64,000 bases of DNA from Sycon ciliatum (lineage: Eukaryota; Porifera; Calcarea; Leucosolenida; Sycettidae): contig NC_088646.1 in the NCBI RefSeq assembly GCF_964019385.1, forward strand, positions 4,353,278 through 4,417,277, in the 5' to 3' direction. A program made the position numbers and the translations under genes. Shown here in pieces: positions 32,298 through 46,200 of this stretch. Position 1 is the first letter of the stretch; each line of letters begins with the position of its first letter. Below the pieces are notes generated by a model. It searched no databases. It saw only the letters and a list, made by a program, of their open reading frames with translations, and was not told the DNA's origin.

Positions 32298-35200
32298 ATG
32301 CTCTGTCGCCTCTCCTCCCTTCCTCATCCTGGCCTCCATCAGGTGAGATGCTGCTCAGTTCGCTCCCCCAAAGTAGTTGGTCAGGCGCGACCTCAAGCTA
32401 CAAATGACGACAAGACTAGTGATCAATTAGTGCCTCAACAGGCGTCGCCCAGCTCGAACTCCAACCCAAGAGTTGTGAATTCGCCAAAGACCGTTGGTCA
32501 GAGCTCATCGTATGGGAGACCCAGCATTAACTCGTCGTCTGCATCTTCTGCACGATATGGTGCAGTGAATGGTACATTTGCTGGTGGATATGGCCAACAT
32601 CAAGCCGGAGGCACTGTTCCTGCGCCTAGAACTATGACTACCACCCAAGCACCACTCCCTGCTGCGGCTGCAAATACACCAGGCATGCAGCAGAGTAATC
32701 CTGACTTGAACTCCTTGCTAGGTTTGAGTGGAAAGGCACCGATTCAAGACTACTTGCCGCAGTTGAATCCAAGTGAAAAGGCTGAAGTGGGCGCTAGCAT
32801 TATGTACAAGCTACAGAACGCAGAGAGCCGTACTGCGCTGATGACTCTGTATTTGAATGCGTTCGATCGCGGTGTAGATGACATGCCAATGTTGCTATTG
32901 GTTGCGAAACGCTTGCGCTCAGTGGAAGCTGGCAAGCGAATGTCAGACATTGCATGTTTTGAGCGATTCTGTAATGCTGTTTCATGTAGCAAGCACCTCT
33001 TTAAGATACCTCCTAATGAGCTGCTCATTGTGTTTCGTAACATGCGAACAATGGGGGCATTTGAGAACTCAGTCATCGCATCTCGTCTCATCGCTGCCGT
33101 CCTCCACGTTCTGCCAAACATTTCTCAGGCGTTTCTGTTAACTCTTCTGAAGACTTTGGCTCACCCGCAAACCAAGCTCCCGCCTGAGCATCGGGATCGT
33201 GCCTTGGCCATGGTTAGCATGCACGTCCGGCAAAACGTTGATATTTTCGATATGACCGATGGTGGAGAACGCTATGCGGATGTTGTGAAACACCTGATCG
33301 TGCCATGCATACTGATCACCGAAAGCTTTTTACAGAAGTTTCTTTCCACACTATTGAGGTCTGCTAGCTTGTTGCGTCCAGAGGCAGTATTCAGTCTTAT
33401 CCAGTCATTGCATGGTGTAGGCACACCCTTTGCTGATCAAGCACTCATGATAGTTGCAGCTGTGCTTGCCACCCATGCCTCGAATCCCGAATGGCGAAAA
33501 GCCGTGGATGCTGCCAAGTCCCGCAACATTAAGCTGCCAGCCGTGCTGGTCGATGTGAAGGCGTTGCTCTCTCAAAGTGGCCCTGAGCTGCTTGCAGAGC
33601 TCTCCAAGTCCCGGCCACAAGCGTTGTCAACCACCGATGCTCGTCATGTCTTGCTCGCCATGCGCTCACACGTGGCAGACTTTAGCGTCAGTGATATTGC
33701 CAACATCCGTGCGGTTCTCATCTCGAATGCCATGTACTCCTGCCTGTATGAGGTTGTAGGCGACATTGTACTGGAGAGCATTAAGAGCATCTCTCTGCCG
33801 GCGATGATTGCCTTCCTGGAGTTGTTCTCCGAGTCTGTGGAATTGCCACGCGTCGCTAGCGCAGGGAGAGTACACTTCCTGGCTGCGATGGAATCCCTGG
33901 ACGACGCTGCACTCTGTAGATCATTCACTACACTTTGCAAGGCCGACCTCTGGAGTGTGGGGTGTGTAGAGCGTGTGTGCAAAGCTGTAGCGGCATCCCA
34001 GTTCTCCGAGTCGTCAGATGGTGGCGAGCAGTTCATCACCAGCATGGCGACAATCCACTGCACTGATGTAGCACTGATGGAGGCGCTTACCAAAGACTAT
34101 GTGCTTCCACGCGTGATCACTTCAAAGACAGTGTCCGCCGACTTGTTGTGTTCCCTCGCCTTATTGAACGTTGAGAGTGCGGAAGAAGTGTTTGACATGT
34201 TGGCTGTGGGGGTAAGTTAGCATACTAGTAATGCATAGTACATGTAGTTATTCGCATCATCAGTATCTCTCTGACGATGCGTTGTGCTCTATTTTCACTA
34301 CAGTTCTAGCAAGAGTACGTAACCAAGTGTGTGTGTGTGTGTGCAACTGGACATTCTCTCTCAACCCACGGCCGGCTTTTCACTGCTGAGTCTTTCACAG
34401 CCATTTTGCTCACTGATACCATCATGCGTAGCCAGAGATCAGAAGTGCAAGTAATTTGGTAGTTGACGCAGAACAACGGACAGTAGACCCATGCTTACAG
34501 AACCTGATGAGCTAACACTGTGCCTGCATGAGAAGCATGGAAAGGCAAACGCACTGGATCATTATTTTGCCTAAAAATGAAGCGACACAAAATTTCCGCC
34601 TTGTGTAAGTCCGTTGCAGCTCAAGATAGGAGTTGCAGCTCAAGATAGGAGTTGCATTGTCTTGGTTATGTACTCTTGCTAGTACGATAACCGCGGGAGC
34701 GCTCCATCGCGTGGGAGCGCCCCACCTTGATTTACAGCCAGGGAAAGGGAAATCGTATGACCGAGTGTGACTAAGGTCATACGGTGTTATAATCTGAGTG
34801 TACTAGGGCCACACATGGCCATTTACCAGCTCCCTGTTTGTATGGACGTGACTAGTGCACTGCCACTGGAAGGGTGGAGTGAGTACGGATTGACCGCGCA
34901 ATGTATGATGTTTGTAACTTGTACGCGCTGTATGACCTATAGACACTGGACTCGGGTTATCCGCCCCACCTTCAGAACATGATACGGAAGGGGTCCAGGT
35001 GGCAGGCCGCTCATGCGGTACTTTGTGCTAACAGTTAACGTACTCTGTTTTATTCAACTGTCTATACACTCGGATGTGTGCCTTGTGATAAGATTAGGCC
35101 CAAGAATGCGACACACGGCTTAATGCGTAGTCCACTGTCGAGATGTTCTAATTTCCCTTTCAGTGATTCTTATGTGTGTGTGTGGAATTTATGCTCTCCG

Positions 35201-35580
35201 AAATTTGCCTGCGCAGGAGGTGGAAGTCACGCTGCCAGGTGGTGCTGAGATGACCGGTGCCAGTGCATTGCGTGTGCTGCACGCCTGTCAGCTGTATGGT
35301 GTGTATCCACAGGCACTAGTAGAGCTCTTCCTATCTAGCATTGGTGACGCCGCTATCGGAAAGGAGTACGGCAAAGGTATGATGGCATGGTGTTTAGGCT
35401 ATCCTCTGGCACCATGGTTGTTTGTGTATGGTGACCAGACGAACTCCGTCGAACTGCACCTCCAGTGGGTGATGTCGGAAGTCAACCTGCAGACGTCTGG
35501 CCATCTGTCTTCATCTTGTGCGCACAATACGAATTTAAGGAATACCAGGAAAGCCACTTTTAAAGACAGGAGAGAGAGAG

Positions 35581-35656
<76 letters not shown>

Positions 35657-37920
35657 GATACTGCGGTTGCCGCACTACAGTACTTCTCAACACTACACAG
35701 TAACATGAGTGTGTTCCCCGTTCTCCTCTTCTGCTACTGGGTGATCTTGCAGATTTCTTATCGGATGCGGCGTCCCTGTTTGTGAGTCTGCAGCAACAGG
35801 ATAGGATAGTTGTGGACTTGGCAACAGCAGGTGACAGCCTGGCACGCTTCTATCCGACTTTTGAGAAAGAGTGCCTCAAGTACATGTCGAAACCTGGAGA
35901 CAGGGTCACCCAGGTATGTGATACTTATGTTTAAAAGTCGTGTGAAGTCGTTCACAGCTGAATGACGTAGGTCAGAAAGTTTGATGGACCGCTACCTAGC
36001 AGATCTGCATGCTGGGGGTATGAGCTCTTGATCTTACAAAGTATCCATCAAAATTTTATCAACTGCCTGTGCAGTGGGGAAGTACAGGTTCCTGCGCGAG
36101 TACGAGGGCAGTACCGCGGAATCCATCCCGCGCCGCGATAGCGGCAAGGGCTGGATGAACAGCGATACTACCCGAGTATGAGTGACTGGAACGTGTTTCC
36201 TGTGTGCACCAGGCCAAGGAGATCACTCACAATCTGTGAGTTTACATGAACCATTCTGTAACTGGAGTGTGAGCTGAGAGTGCCTTCGACAACAACCGTG
36301 TGCTAGTACTACAGTACATGACTTTTGCATGTACTTTCAGACCGCAAAAGCTTGTCACTGAAATGGTAGACTCATTCCATATTCCGCTCCTGCCCGTGGT
36401 CAAGTGACGACGGGCAGTGGAACCAGTTCCATCACCGTTCAGCAGGCTAGCTGCAGCCAGGATCGCGCTTTCCAGCCCGCGCAACTTGACCGGTTATTGG
36501 TCGACTCCAAGGCGACAGTCATGTGACATACGGGAATACAGTACATGTATTTCTAAGTGCATTTTAGAATGCAATGGCTGCAGTAATGTTTCCTTTCCCT
36601 TTGCAAATGGGTCTGCTACGTGTACTTGTGAGTGTATTTCTGGTGTTCACTGTTTATACTCTGTGCGTTGCACGTGTTCCCCTGGCAGATACGGCATGCA
36701 CTACAAGTACAACTGAAGAATGAGGAACTCGTAAACCTGGAGTCGTTCTCCCGCTGTGGTGACTTCTTCGCGGCTGCATTGATGTATGACCATCATGCGC
36801 TGAGGTTTATCCCGTGTCGGCAGCACGGTGTTCTCAACCCGGAGTCACTCATGGAGAGGAATGTGGTATGTGAACCGTGTGCGCTGTTCACTGTACATAC
36901 TGGCATGGCACCGCCCGTGCGAACCTTTAGCAGAGTGGAACTCCTGCAGTCCGTATCCGCGCAACACAAACTTGCGGACGTTTTTCACTGAACTTACCTT
37001 TCCTCCACGAGTCCATAGACATGTCCTTCCGGATTATACACACTCGAAGAATTGCCAACCTATATTTGGTGTTTGGACACGTAACATGTGCTATACACAG
37101 ACCAAGTACTGTAGTAGGTGCATCATCCAGTGTAACATGTGCTTTATGTTGGTTATGCTGCAAAACTCAAGTTACAGTAAAACCTGGTTTAAGCGACCAC
37201 CCCACGGTGCAAGCGAAAGCGGTCGTTAAAGCCAGGTGGTCTTTAGAACCAGGTCCCATTAGGAGCAGGTGGTCGCTAAACCCAGAGGTCGCTTACACCA
37301 GGTTTTACTGTAGTTCTGATAAGAAGTGCGTCGGATACTACAAGTATGGTTTTCTGATGTGGAATTTCTGTCCTTGCTTTGTCTCTGTTGTGTACGTAGG
37401 CGAGCAGTGCGGATGCGAGGCACGTTGCCGTTGTTGTCGATGCGCCCGGTGCGATAGCGCGCAACGTTGACCATGGCCTTGGCAGATCAACACAGCTCTA
37501 CCGGCGCTTGAGCCTGCTCGGCTGGTCGGTCATACGGGTAAGACTAAGAGTAGCAGTGCAGCAGTAGTTGCATGTAGTGGGGAAATGCGGACACTCTAGT
37601 AATGCACAGTTCTAGCTTGTATCAGGGAGTAGTAAAATACCGGTATTTTACTACTCCCTGGTTTGTATCACAACAGTGTTCTTGCTTTCATAGTCATACT
37701 GTGAAAATCAGGGAGTTGTAAAAAAAACCATTTAGTAGATCTTCTACAAGTGCCTGGTGGAAATTTGTAGTGCGTCCGTCTTGGTTGGCTCCCAGCTGTA
37801 CCTTTTCTAATCGCGACTGTACGTCACACACAACCTTGCGATAGTGAATGACACAATACAATACAAGTGGACCGGTGTGCATGCATTACATGGATCAACG
37901 TTCTTGTCACTCCGGAGTCT

Positions 37921-37959
<39 letters not shown>

Positions 37960-39025
37960 ATATGGTGCAGTGGTATGTGCAGTCGATTTCCAATCGAGAG
38001 GTTGCGGGTTCAATTCCCGACGATTATGGTCGCACACGTCTTTCTTCTCTTTCTCCTGGCTCTTCTTTCATTCTGCCGGGTGGTTACCAACAGCCAGTGT
38101 ATGCCGGAGTATGTGGTGTGGTGTGTGTCGAAAAAGAAAAAAGAATGAAAAAATGAAAAATAGGGATTCACTGGCCAGAAAAAGCCACTTCAATCAGCTG
38201 TGTGGTGGATACCAGGCTAAAAATTAGTGGTGGTCAATTCATCAGCCTTGCAAGCTGTTGAATGGTGTAATGTCTAACATAGCTGTTCGCTATCACCGCT
38301 TCTGCGATGGGCAGGTCTGAGGTGTGTGTGTGTGTGCCACGCACCATGCTTGCAGGCTGATGTGATTGATATCATGAAGATAACATACTGACAGCTTCCT
38401 TTTCACTCTCTCAACCTTCTTTGTGCGATGCAAATAACTTTCTGGCAGGCAAAACCTATAGATTGGTTGAGTTTCCCTGAAACAGTCGCAAATCCCCTGC
38501 AATTTTGGCCCGAATCATGCCAATATTTACCACCGTTTTGCCGCAGAATTTGAGATTTTCTTCCGTGATTTTCCTCGGGAACAGTTATTTTGAAGTAGAT
38601 GTAACTACATGCCAGACCAGAATCTGTGTGTTTGTGTGTTGATGGCTTCAGCCAGTGTTACTTGTCAAGGGTTGGCACTATTATTCATCTGTACTGCTTT
38701 GGCTCTTCCATCTGTTGTTTAGGTGAAGGAATCACAATGCGAGACTGTGCGACAAACCAACGCGATAGTTAGCCGCTTACTTGCAAAGTTCATCTCGGAG
38801 TCGTACCGCCATACTGCGCAGGAGACCGTGCACATTGAGGAGAGTTCAGAGAAAGTGAAACCCCTGTCACCGATGAAAGCCGAGCACGATTTAAAGCGGC
38901 CGTCATTGGATGCGCTGGACCGGCATGAGCTGGTTACCCACAACACGACACTGAAGAATAAGCAATTCGTCAGCCTGAAGAAGTTCATGCTGCAGACGTC
39001 GCTGTCGCGCCCGTGGAAGTACTAA
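32298..39025 (+). CDS. RAP-domain protein, FAST-kinase-domain-like, probably mitochondrial
   Basis: Six exons: 32298-34211, 35217-35376, 35753-35913, 36689-36865, 37400-37537 and 38723-39025. Phases agree at every junction, giving 950 aa. The first in-frame ATG after a stop at 32,250 is 32,298. The N-terminus (MLCRLSSLPHPGLHQVRCC) is basic and lacks acids, like a mitochondrial presequence. A low-complexity S/Q/P region follows, then a long array of helical repeats (about 150-745), and a RAP domain from about residue 808 (ARHVAVVVDAPGAIARN, then LYRRLSLLGWSVIRV). Animal RAP/FASTK proteins act in mitochondrial RNA processing or translation; that role is inferred by family. Intron 2 holds a long (GT)n run and introns 3-5 hold MITEs, a palindrome and a SINE. 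A polyadenylation signal lies at 39,439. Confidence 0.85.
35584..35655. repeat. (GT)n microsatellite
   Basis: About 70 bp of pure GT in intron 2 of the RAP-domain gene, preceded by GAGAGAGA. Confidence 0.95.
37173..37312. mobile_element. Short MITE, TACAGTAAAACCTGG family
   Basis: Ends TACAGTAAAACCTGG and CCAGGTTTTACTGTA. The interior repeats GGTCGCTTA/TTTAAGCGACC and CCAGGTGG. About 140 bp, in intron 4 of the RAP-domain gene. Confidence 0.8.
37623..37660. repeat. 38-bp perfect palindrome
   Basis: CAGGGAGTAGTAAAATACC followed by its exact reverse complement. The same 38 bp, extended to 42 bp, occurs at 42,424-42,465. Confidence 0.95.
37957..38320 (+). mobile_element. tRNA-derived SINE, copy 2
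   Basis: The head resembles a tRNA: an A-box-like TGGTGCAGTGG (37963-37973), an anticodon arm TCGATTTCCAATCGA and a B box GGTTCAATTCC (38007-38017). The unrelated body ends near GGGCAGGTCTGAGG. The closest tRNA by eye is Gly(UCC), which is tentative. It is preceded by a (GT)n run and lies in intron 5 of the RAP-domain gene. Confidence 0.75.
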
Positions 39026-39438
39026 GTGAGAGTACTTATGGAGAAGTCCGGGTGGCGATTACGTGGATCAAGCAAGTACCCTTGTGCTTCCTCCGCCACC
39101 GCTACTGCCATACCGTGTACACAGTCAACACAGACGGGTTTGTTGCGCGTAGCATGTTGAACAAATATCTGTGACAGAAGCAGCAATGCGTATACTTGCA
39201 GGCCCGCTACAAGGTTAATTTTAAGACTTGAAAAGTGCTCGCTAGGCTAACAGCAAGGTAAAACGCAGCACACAAAAAGATAGAAATTTGTGCAATCATT
39301 TGAGCGTGACGAAACAGTGTGCAGTGCAGGCTAAATCGCATGCAGTTATCTTTGATTGATAGCAAACCAAAACAATTCAAACGTTTTTTCATATTATTAT
39401 TACTTTTTAATTCTGATACTACTGTACTCATCTTTGTC

Positions 39439-39444
39439 AATAAA
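39439..39444 (+). terminator. Polyadenylation signal of the RAP-domain gene
   Basis: AATAAA 414 bp after the stop codon, the first canonical hexamer seen downstream on this strand. Confidence 0.5.
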
Positions 39445-39640
39445 TTCGTGCTTTTCACTGCTCAAAGATATGAGTGTGTTGTGTGTAAAAAATATCATGA
39501 CTTTGTAACGTGAGAACTGAACTGTTGAACTGTGGTATGTCATTCCTGCCATGCGTGCGTGTGTGTGTTGTTGGCACGTGTTGAGCATGTCTGGGCATTG
39601 CTTGAGATTGATTGTGAATGCTTGCTTATTCATGGTGGAG

Positions 39641-40008
39641 TTAGTGCTTCTGGATTAGCGAATCACGTTCGCTGGGTGACAAGAGGCCTTCGGGCAGCTG
39701 CACACAGGCACAGACATCCGTAGTAAGTTGCTATGTAATGATAATTATGATACCCGCACGCCATGCAACGAGTGCTGGATCTACGAGTTGCTAAGTAAGA
39801 GCTGAGTGCAAGCAAGACCTAGGAAGATGCTGATATAGGCAACGTGACCACGGGGCGGGGAGTGCAGGATAGATTTAAAAATACACAGCTAGGCAAACCC
39901 ACAAAGCAGTGCTAAGGAACACAGCTATGATGACAGTTGAGCAGTGTGCATGACATTCAATTTTTCATTGTACGACAGTTCTTGAAAAATTATCCTATGG
40001 ATTGCGTT

Positions 40009-40062
<54 letters not shown>

Positions 40063-43000
40063 ACACACACACACACACACACGCCATCACCTACCAAATC
40101 ATCCTGCACCTCCACGTCTTCAAACTTCTTTTCATGGTAGAACTGGCGCTTCTTCAGGAAGTGTAGGACAACGAAATCACACATGATCGTAGCCTGTAGC
40201 AAGGGGCATAGCCAACCAAGAGAACATAAGAACATAGAGCACCCCCCTTGTTGAGTACACACAATGTCTAGACTAGAGCCGTAGTGAAGGATAGTCAGCA
40301 AGTAGGGGTGAAACGAGTATCTAGTTTGACCAATCGATCACTCATTCATAATATTCGATCGAGTATCCGAGTATTTATCAAAATTCAAAAGCGCTAAATT
40401 TGTGAGTTATTGACCAATTCGGAAGAAATTATCTGTGAACATAGAACAAAAGTCGCCAACGTCTTGTACAGAGTGTAAAGTAACGATTTTCAATCATACT
40501 TTCATATCTCATAAGTCATAACTAACGTCACTTGCCGTGGTGATTGCATCGTCCAAGTCATAAAATACTGACTCAAAGGCATGCATAACACATGCATACC
40601 AGTGGACGAGCGGTACAACTAAAGCTTTTGAAAAATAGAATGCCAATACTAAAAAAATAAAATAAAATAAAAAACGATCGAGTGCAAAATTTCGTATACT
40701 GGCTCGTTTGAAATTTTCGAACGAATACTCGAATACTGTAATTTCAGAAATTTTCGGTGTACTTTTATTTTCGGTACTTTCGGTGCGTCTGTTTCATACC
40801 TAAAATTTCAATACACCGAACAAACACTAACACACATAAACCAATAGGGAACTGCTTCTCTGTACCGAAAATTTCTGTTCACCTAACCTAGCCTGTTGCC
40901 CTCATACCGAAAATATAGAGCACCGAAAATTTCTGAAATTAGAGTATTCGAACTAATCGTTTCACCCCTATCAGTAAGCCTCATGAGCTACCAAGGCTAC
41001 CAGGTGACCATGGTGACAACCAAGAGTACATGGAAGCGAGAGTGTGCAGCTTGAACTAGGAGAATCTATGACGGTGAAATCTACGCCACGGTGCTGTTGC
41101 AGATGAGCAGTACAGAGCAATGCGAGGTGTGCAGCTGAGCTGTAGACCTGCTTGAATACCACTTGTACACGGACAAACTGCAGTAGAGCAGTGATGTAAT
41201 CCGGGAATTTTGCCGCTACATCCGTTAGGGTGCCCACCTGAACTGCAGCAACGGTTTTCACGCCCATGTAGTCTTGGTATAATGCATACTCGCGGATAGG
41301 ACCAGTAGGGGAATGAAGAAAGACAGAGATTTCCACGGACACAGTACTTACTACACTAAGCAGGGCAAGACCAGAGCCCAGGTTGACAAGGAGAGGTACG
41401 GGGCTGAACTTTCCCGCCTACACAGAACACAGCAAGAGAAGCCTATCATAGGTCAAATGCAAGAAGCACTGATCTCGCCACAGTTCCGTTCAAACCGATC
41501 AATCAGCACATTAGAACATTCCGTCAGCCGAGACCGTTCCGCTACACGTGTGTGGCTGATACGGACACTAGTACCTATCAAACGTGGGACTGAACATGTC
41601 CTGCAGAAGACTTTTTTTTGTTCACAAACAAGCGGGGATCCTCACCCGTGCCCTCGCTACCAGTGGCATGCACAGGTGCGCTTGTAGCCGTTCGGAACCA
41701 ATTTTCACTCACACTGGATGCTGAACAGAAAGAAACAAAAGTCCGAACAAAAAGCATCTGCGTGTACAGTGCATGTTACTGTGCACCCACCTCTCCGCTG
41801 ATCTTGATGTCAAAGAGGATGCCGTACGCTTTGATGAGGGTGCGAGTCTTCTCCCCGTTTACGTCAGAGTGGTACTGAGAATAACTGCAGGTAAAGAGGC
41901 AGTACAGCGTATAAGCAACACTCAAGATCACTAGCAGCCAGCAATTTCCAACACAACGGCCTTCACGGCTCAACTTTTCACAGCGCTGTCATGTGACATC
42001 ATTGCCCTGAAGTCAAGCAGGGCTGGGAGTACACATGACAAGAGCAGAACATGCTATTGCCAGCAGAAACAGAGCACGCAAACAGGACTGACCGGAAATT
42101 GAAGCCAGGCGAGAGTGCCACATCAGGGTTGTCCAATCTGTGCCGTGTCATCAGAAAACACACACATTTACAAGCACCGGTGCACCATGGAATTGTAAGT
42201 ACAGTCACAGTAATTGTCTATCATGAGTACTAGTAAGCATCCGCCTACATCAAAAATGTCATACACTACCTGGCAGTGCCTGCACACTTCGACAGCTTCT
42301 TCCCTGTAAGTGCAGATACGTAGTCTGTGAGGGGTGGTACAAGGGGCACGTGCAACCCGGAATGAGATCCGTGAGCTGCACAGAGCCACCAGGCACACAT
42401 GAACGACTTCCTGGTTGGTTACCATCAGGGAGTAGTAAAATACCGGTATTTTACTACTCCCTGATTACCCGTGTACATGGTATATTATACTCTCTGACTC
42501 TGCGCTGTGGCGTATGCACTCGCCGAGCGAACTCTCGGCAGTGTAATCTGTATCAACCGTGCTACTAGTATCAGTGAAGTCGCTCATTGTCACACATGCG
42601 CGCACCCACTCCACGCCAATAGTAGAGTAACCGGTACGATTATTTCATCCCTGGTTGTTAGCAACTGAAGCCAGACCCCAAGCACACGGTCAACATCCAC
42701 ACAACACAAGTCGTAACTTACAATGAGTACTGCACCCTCTGTGTACTGCACCCTCTGAGTACTGCACCCTCTGTGTACTGTAACGTCTACAAATTTTCAG
42801 CACGTATGAAAAGGCGAGCCTCTGAGAGCTAAATCACTTTTCGGCCATACAAAATGTCAACCCATACTACCCCTGCCTTTATACTCTGTTTATGCCTCGT
42901 AAACTAATTTTGTAGCCGCAATAATGTTCCGGCCTCAAAGACGAGGGCCGAAAATAAGCGATAAAAAATAGGCGCCGACCATTCATTGATTTACAGTACA

Positions 43001-43115
43001 TGTATCTCCGTTTCAGGGTCTCACCGTCGGAAGGTATACTTCGGATTACACTCGTCTTCATCATGGTCCAGGTTGCAACTCCAGTTAATGTCAATTGATA
43101 TGACAGCACCCTACA

Positions 43116-43149
<34 letters not shown>

Positions 43150-43154
43150 TAGAT

Positions 43155-43231
<77 letters not shown>

Positions 43232-46200
43232 AGCGGGGATAGGATCACATTGACATTGTAGTAGTCCTCCTAATGCTACATCTATCTATGGTAAATTCTG
43301 TGTTGATGAATGATCAAGTGAAGGAGAAGAAGAGAAAAAAGAGGCGTCATTTTCCTTACATTGCGACAAGTTGTGAGTGATCTACAATAAGGTTATGGAA
43401 TTTATGATTGCTGCAAAATCTTTTTACACAAGCAAAATTAGTTTCATTGCATCTTCACTATAGCTCACGAAACTTCTAAACCAGTCTATGTCATCACTCA
43501 CTGCGCATCAAGTCATCGCAGTAACGATCTAGCACATAGCGTATAACGTCAATACCGTAGGAGCAGAGAAACTGGTAGAAACCCAGAACGGTTTCACATT
43601 GTAGTGACAGACCGTTTCTTCTCTTTCTTGAAGCGTGACGGGCATCCCAAGCACCAGCCGAAAACTCACGTTCTTTGCTGCATCATCCCATTGGTCAGCA
43701 ACTCCAGCATACTTGAATATGTTGTACAGCTTAATGATCGGGCAGTACTTGTCTTGAGGGTGATCGGGTGAATAGCGACATTTCTTCAACCATTTCTCAG
43801 TGGAGGTAGACGGGATGTTTCTCCTATCAGCAAAACACAAGACACAACAGTAGTGGTGCAACTCGTACAGCACACGGCATTTTAAATTTACTTCAAAAGT
43901 ACCGTGCTGCTCAGTGAAATCCAGTCGTGTCACTCAAGCACGCGCCTGGCGCTGCGCAGCCCTAGACCTGAGAACACTGGGCTGGGGAATGATGCAAGGC
44001 GCAAACTGGAGAGACGCAACTGGATTTCATTGCGCAGCACTGTACATAGGTGCACGTGCACAAGTGCATGTACACACATTCAACAACACGTACCGGCGGA
44101 CATCGAACTTGCGGAAGATGATCGAGTTCTTGATCAGGACGGTGAACTCCATGGACTCGTTACCAAGGCGAGCTGGACTGTATAAAAAGACAATTGAACA
44201 CAGAAGTTGTTTAAAATAGAGGTGTATCGTCCAACCCTGTAGGCGATACACACCGTATAAAACGCATTGCAAGAGTCTATACAGTACAACTAGCCAGTGC
44301 AGTGTACACACTCAGCAGAGGCAGAGGACGCGTGTCTACAATACTACCTACGATGGAGTGACATCCTTCTCCAGTGGACACCAGCCGATGATCTCGCAGG
44401 TCTTGTTCACTGCTGATCCATTAGTAAAGTCCTCTTCATAGACATCATGACGAGTATCGGAATCATAGGAGTCGTATGGTATGCATCTGCCCGTCATAAG
44501 ACCTGTAGAAACGGCAATAGCAGATGGTGGACAACGGCAGGTGTTAAAAAAGAACGAGATAGAGATAGAAATAGTGATAACGGCTTCGGCAATGATTTCG
44601 TAGGAAAGATGTTTGCTTCCCACGCAAACTCGGCGGAAAAGCATGAGCTCAGGTGTGGGGAGCAAACATCTTTCCCGTCAAATAAGAGATAGAAGATATT
44701 ACTACACTGGTTTGCCCAGCATGCATGCCTTTAAGTCATTGTTGATGCATGTTGAGCAGCCACTTTCCGAAGTTTCGCGTACAGAAACCCCTGGAAAACG
44801 GAAGTGGCACCCTGGTGGAGGTCCAGCGTAGCACCAAGAGTCCTGGATTCTTGCCTTGGTTGTACCTGCAGTTGTGACTCCCTGCTTGAGCGCATCCACG
44901 GAAGCTTTTCGCTTGCACACCTTCACTGATCCACTGCTTTTTGTGTTCCGCATTTCCAAAAAGATACTCTTAGTTGCGTGTCTTTTTCCTCTCTGATTGC
45001 TACTTGTGTGGACACCATGGAGGCTCATCAGCCTTGGAACTTAGCGTTTCCAAAACAAAGTTTCGCGCGCGCGGGCGCGCGCGCGGACATCTCTCGTTGA
45101 GTGCGCGTTTCAACCAGCTTGGTTCGATAAATTCAACTCACTATGACGAGTTGACGGATTCCGTGACCTGCCATTTGTGTTCTTCTGCTTGACAGTGCCA
45201 AGTCCTCCATCCAGACCCGCTTTGATCAGAAGGGCTTCGCCATATACACACAGATAGAGAACCTTCTCTTGAAGAGTGCCAAAGGAGTTGACACCACAGA
45301 CGAGTTCAAGGCAGTGACAGAGTTATACAGCGAGGATCTCAACTCCGACCTTCTGACCCAGTTTTCCCTCCTTCAGACGCAGATGCCCTCTGATTACGAT
45401 GTCACGTTTAAGTCTGTGCTGAAGTTCTTGCGGGGCTACTCCACATCTCAGAGGCAGCTTCTGTCTGAAATTTGAAGTTGGTGCGCTTGATTCTGGTAAG
45501 CCCAGCTACCAACGCCATCAGCGAGAGATCTTTCTCAGCAATGCGGAGAATCAAGACCTATCTCCGCTCCACAATGGGCCGGAGTCGGTTAAATGCAGTC
45601 ATGCTCCTCCACACGCACAAGGACAGGACAGATACACTGTCTGTGGTGGAGTTGCCCAATGCCTTTGTCGATGTCACCGGCAGTGATCACCGCCGCTCAC
45701 TGTTTGGCACATTCACGGATGCTGATATTGCAGCTAAGGAACCCAGCTAGCAGTTTACCTGTGGTTGCTCCTGTTGTCTTTTTTCTTTGGCTTTCTTGCC
45801 TGCATTTCTTTTCCGCCGTGACTTGTTCACAGCTACTAAGCATCAGAACACTTGCCCACCACGGTCCAAGAACAGCTCGTGCACAACTTTCGCTAAATTT
45901 GTAAGGGGGTACGAAATAAGTTTTTTCTGAACGTTTGGGGTGACAGACCTTGACCAAAAGCGAAATTTAGTACGTAACGAACCTGCTGGTGGAGTGATCT
46001 AACGAAAGATTTCGTAAACGAAATTTTGTACTTATACAGTAGACTCTCCCCCTCTCCCCCCTCCCCCCTATTCGAAAGTCTTGTGGCACATTATCTGCTA
46101 CTACTGGTACTATATGTAGTAGTACAACAGGAATCATTCCCGGACATATTCCAAACAAATAGAAACAATCGGTTGTCAAACATGCACACAACAGCGAACA

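Noticed and set aside
36242..36484. 80-aa minus-strand ORF in RAP-gene intron 3
   Set aside because: No homology pattern, no splice sites in agreement, overlaps repeats.
37957..38030. A functional tRNA gene
   Set aside because: The tRNA-like head lacks a convincing acceptor stem and is joined to a repeated body, so it is a SINE.
40971..41342. Minus-strand ORF beside P2X exon 11 that first looked like the TM2 exon
   Set aside because: It lacks a hydrophobic helix. The true exon, 41417-41352 (AGKFSPVPLLVNLGSGLALL), fits length, phase and family.
44702..45028. 108-aa minus-strand ORF next to the hAT fragment
   Set aside because: No domain or splice-compatible role in P2X. Probably antisense to decayed transposon sequence.
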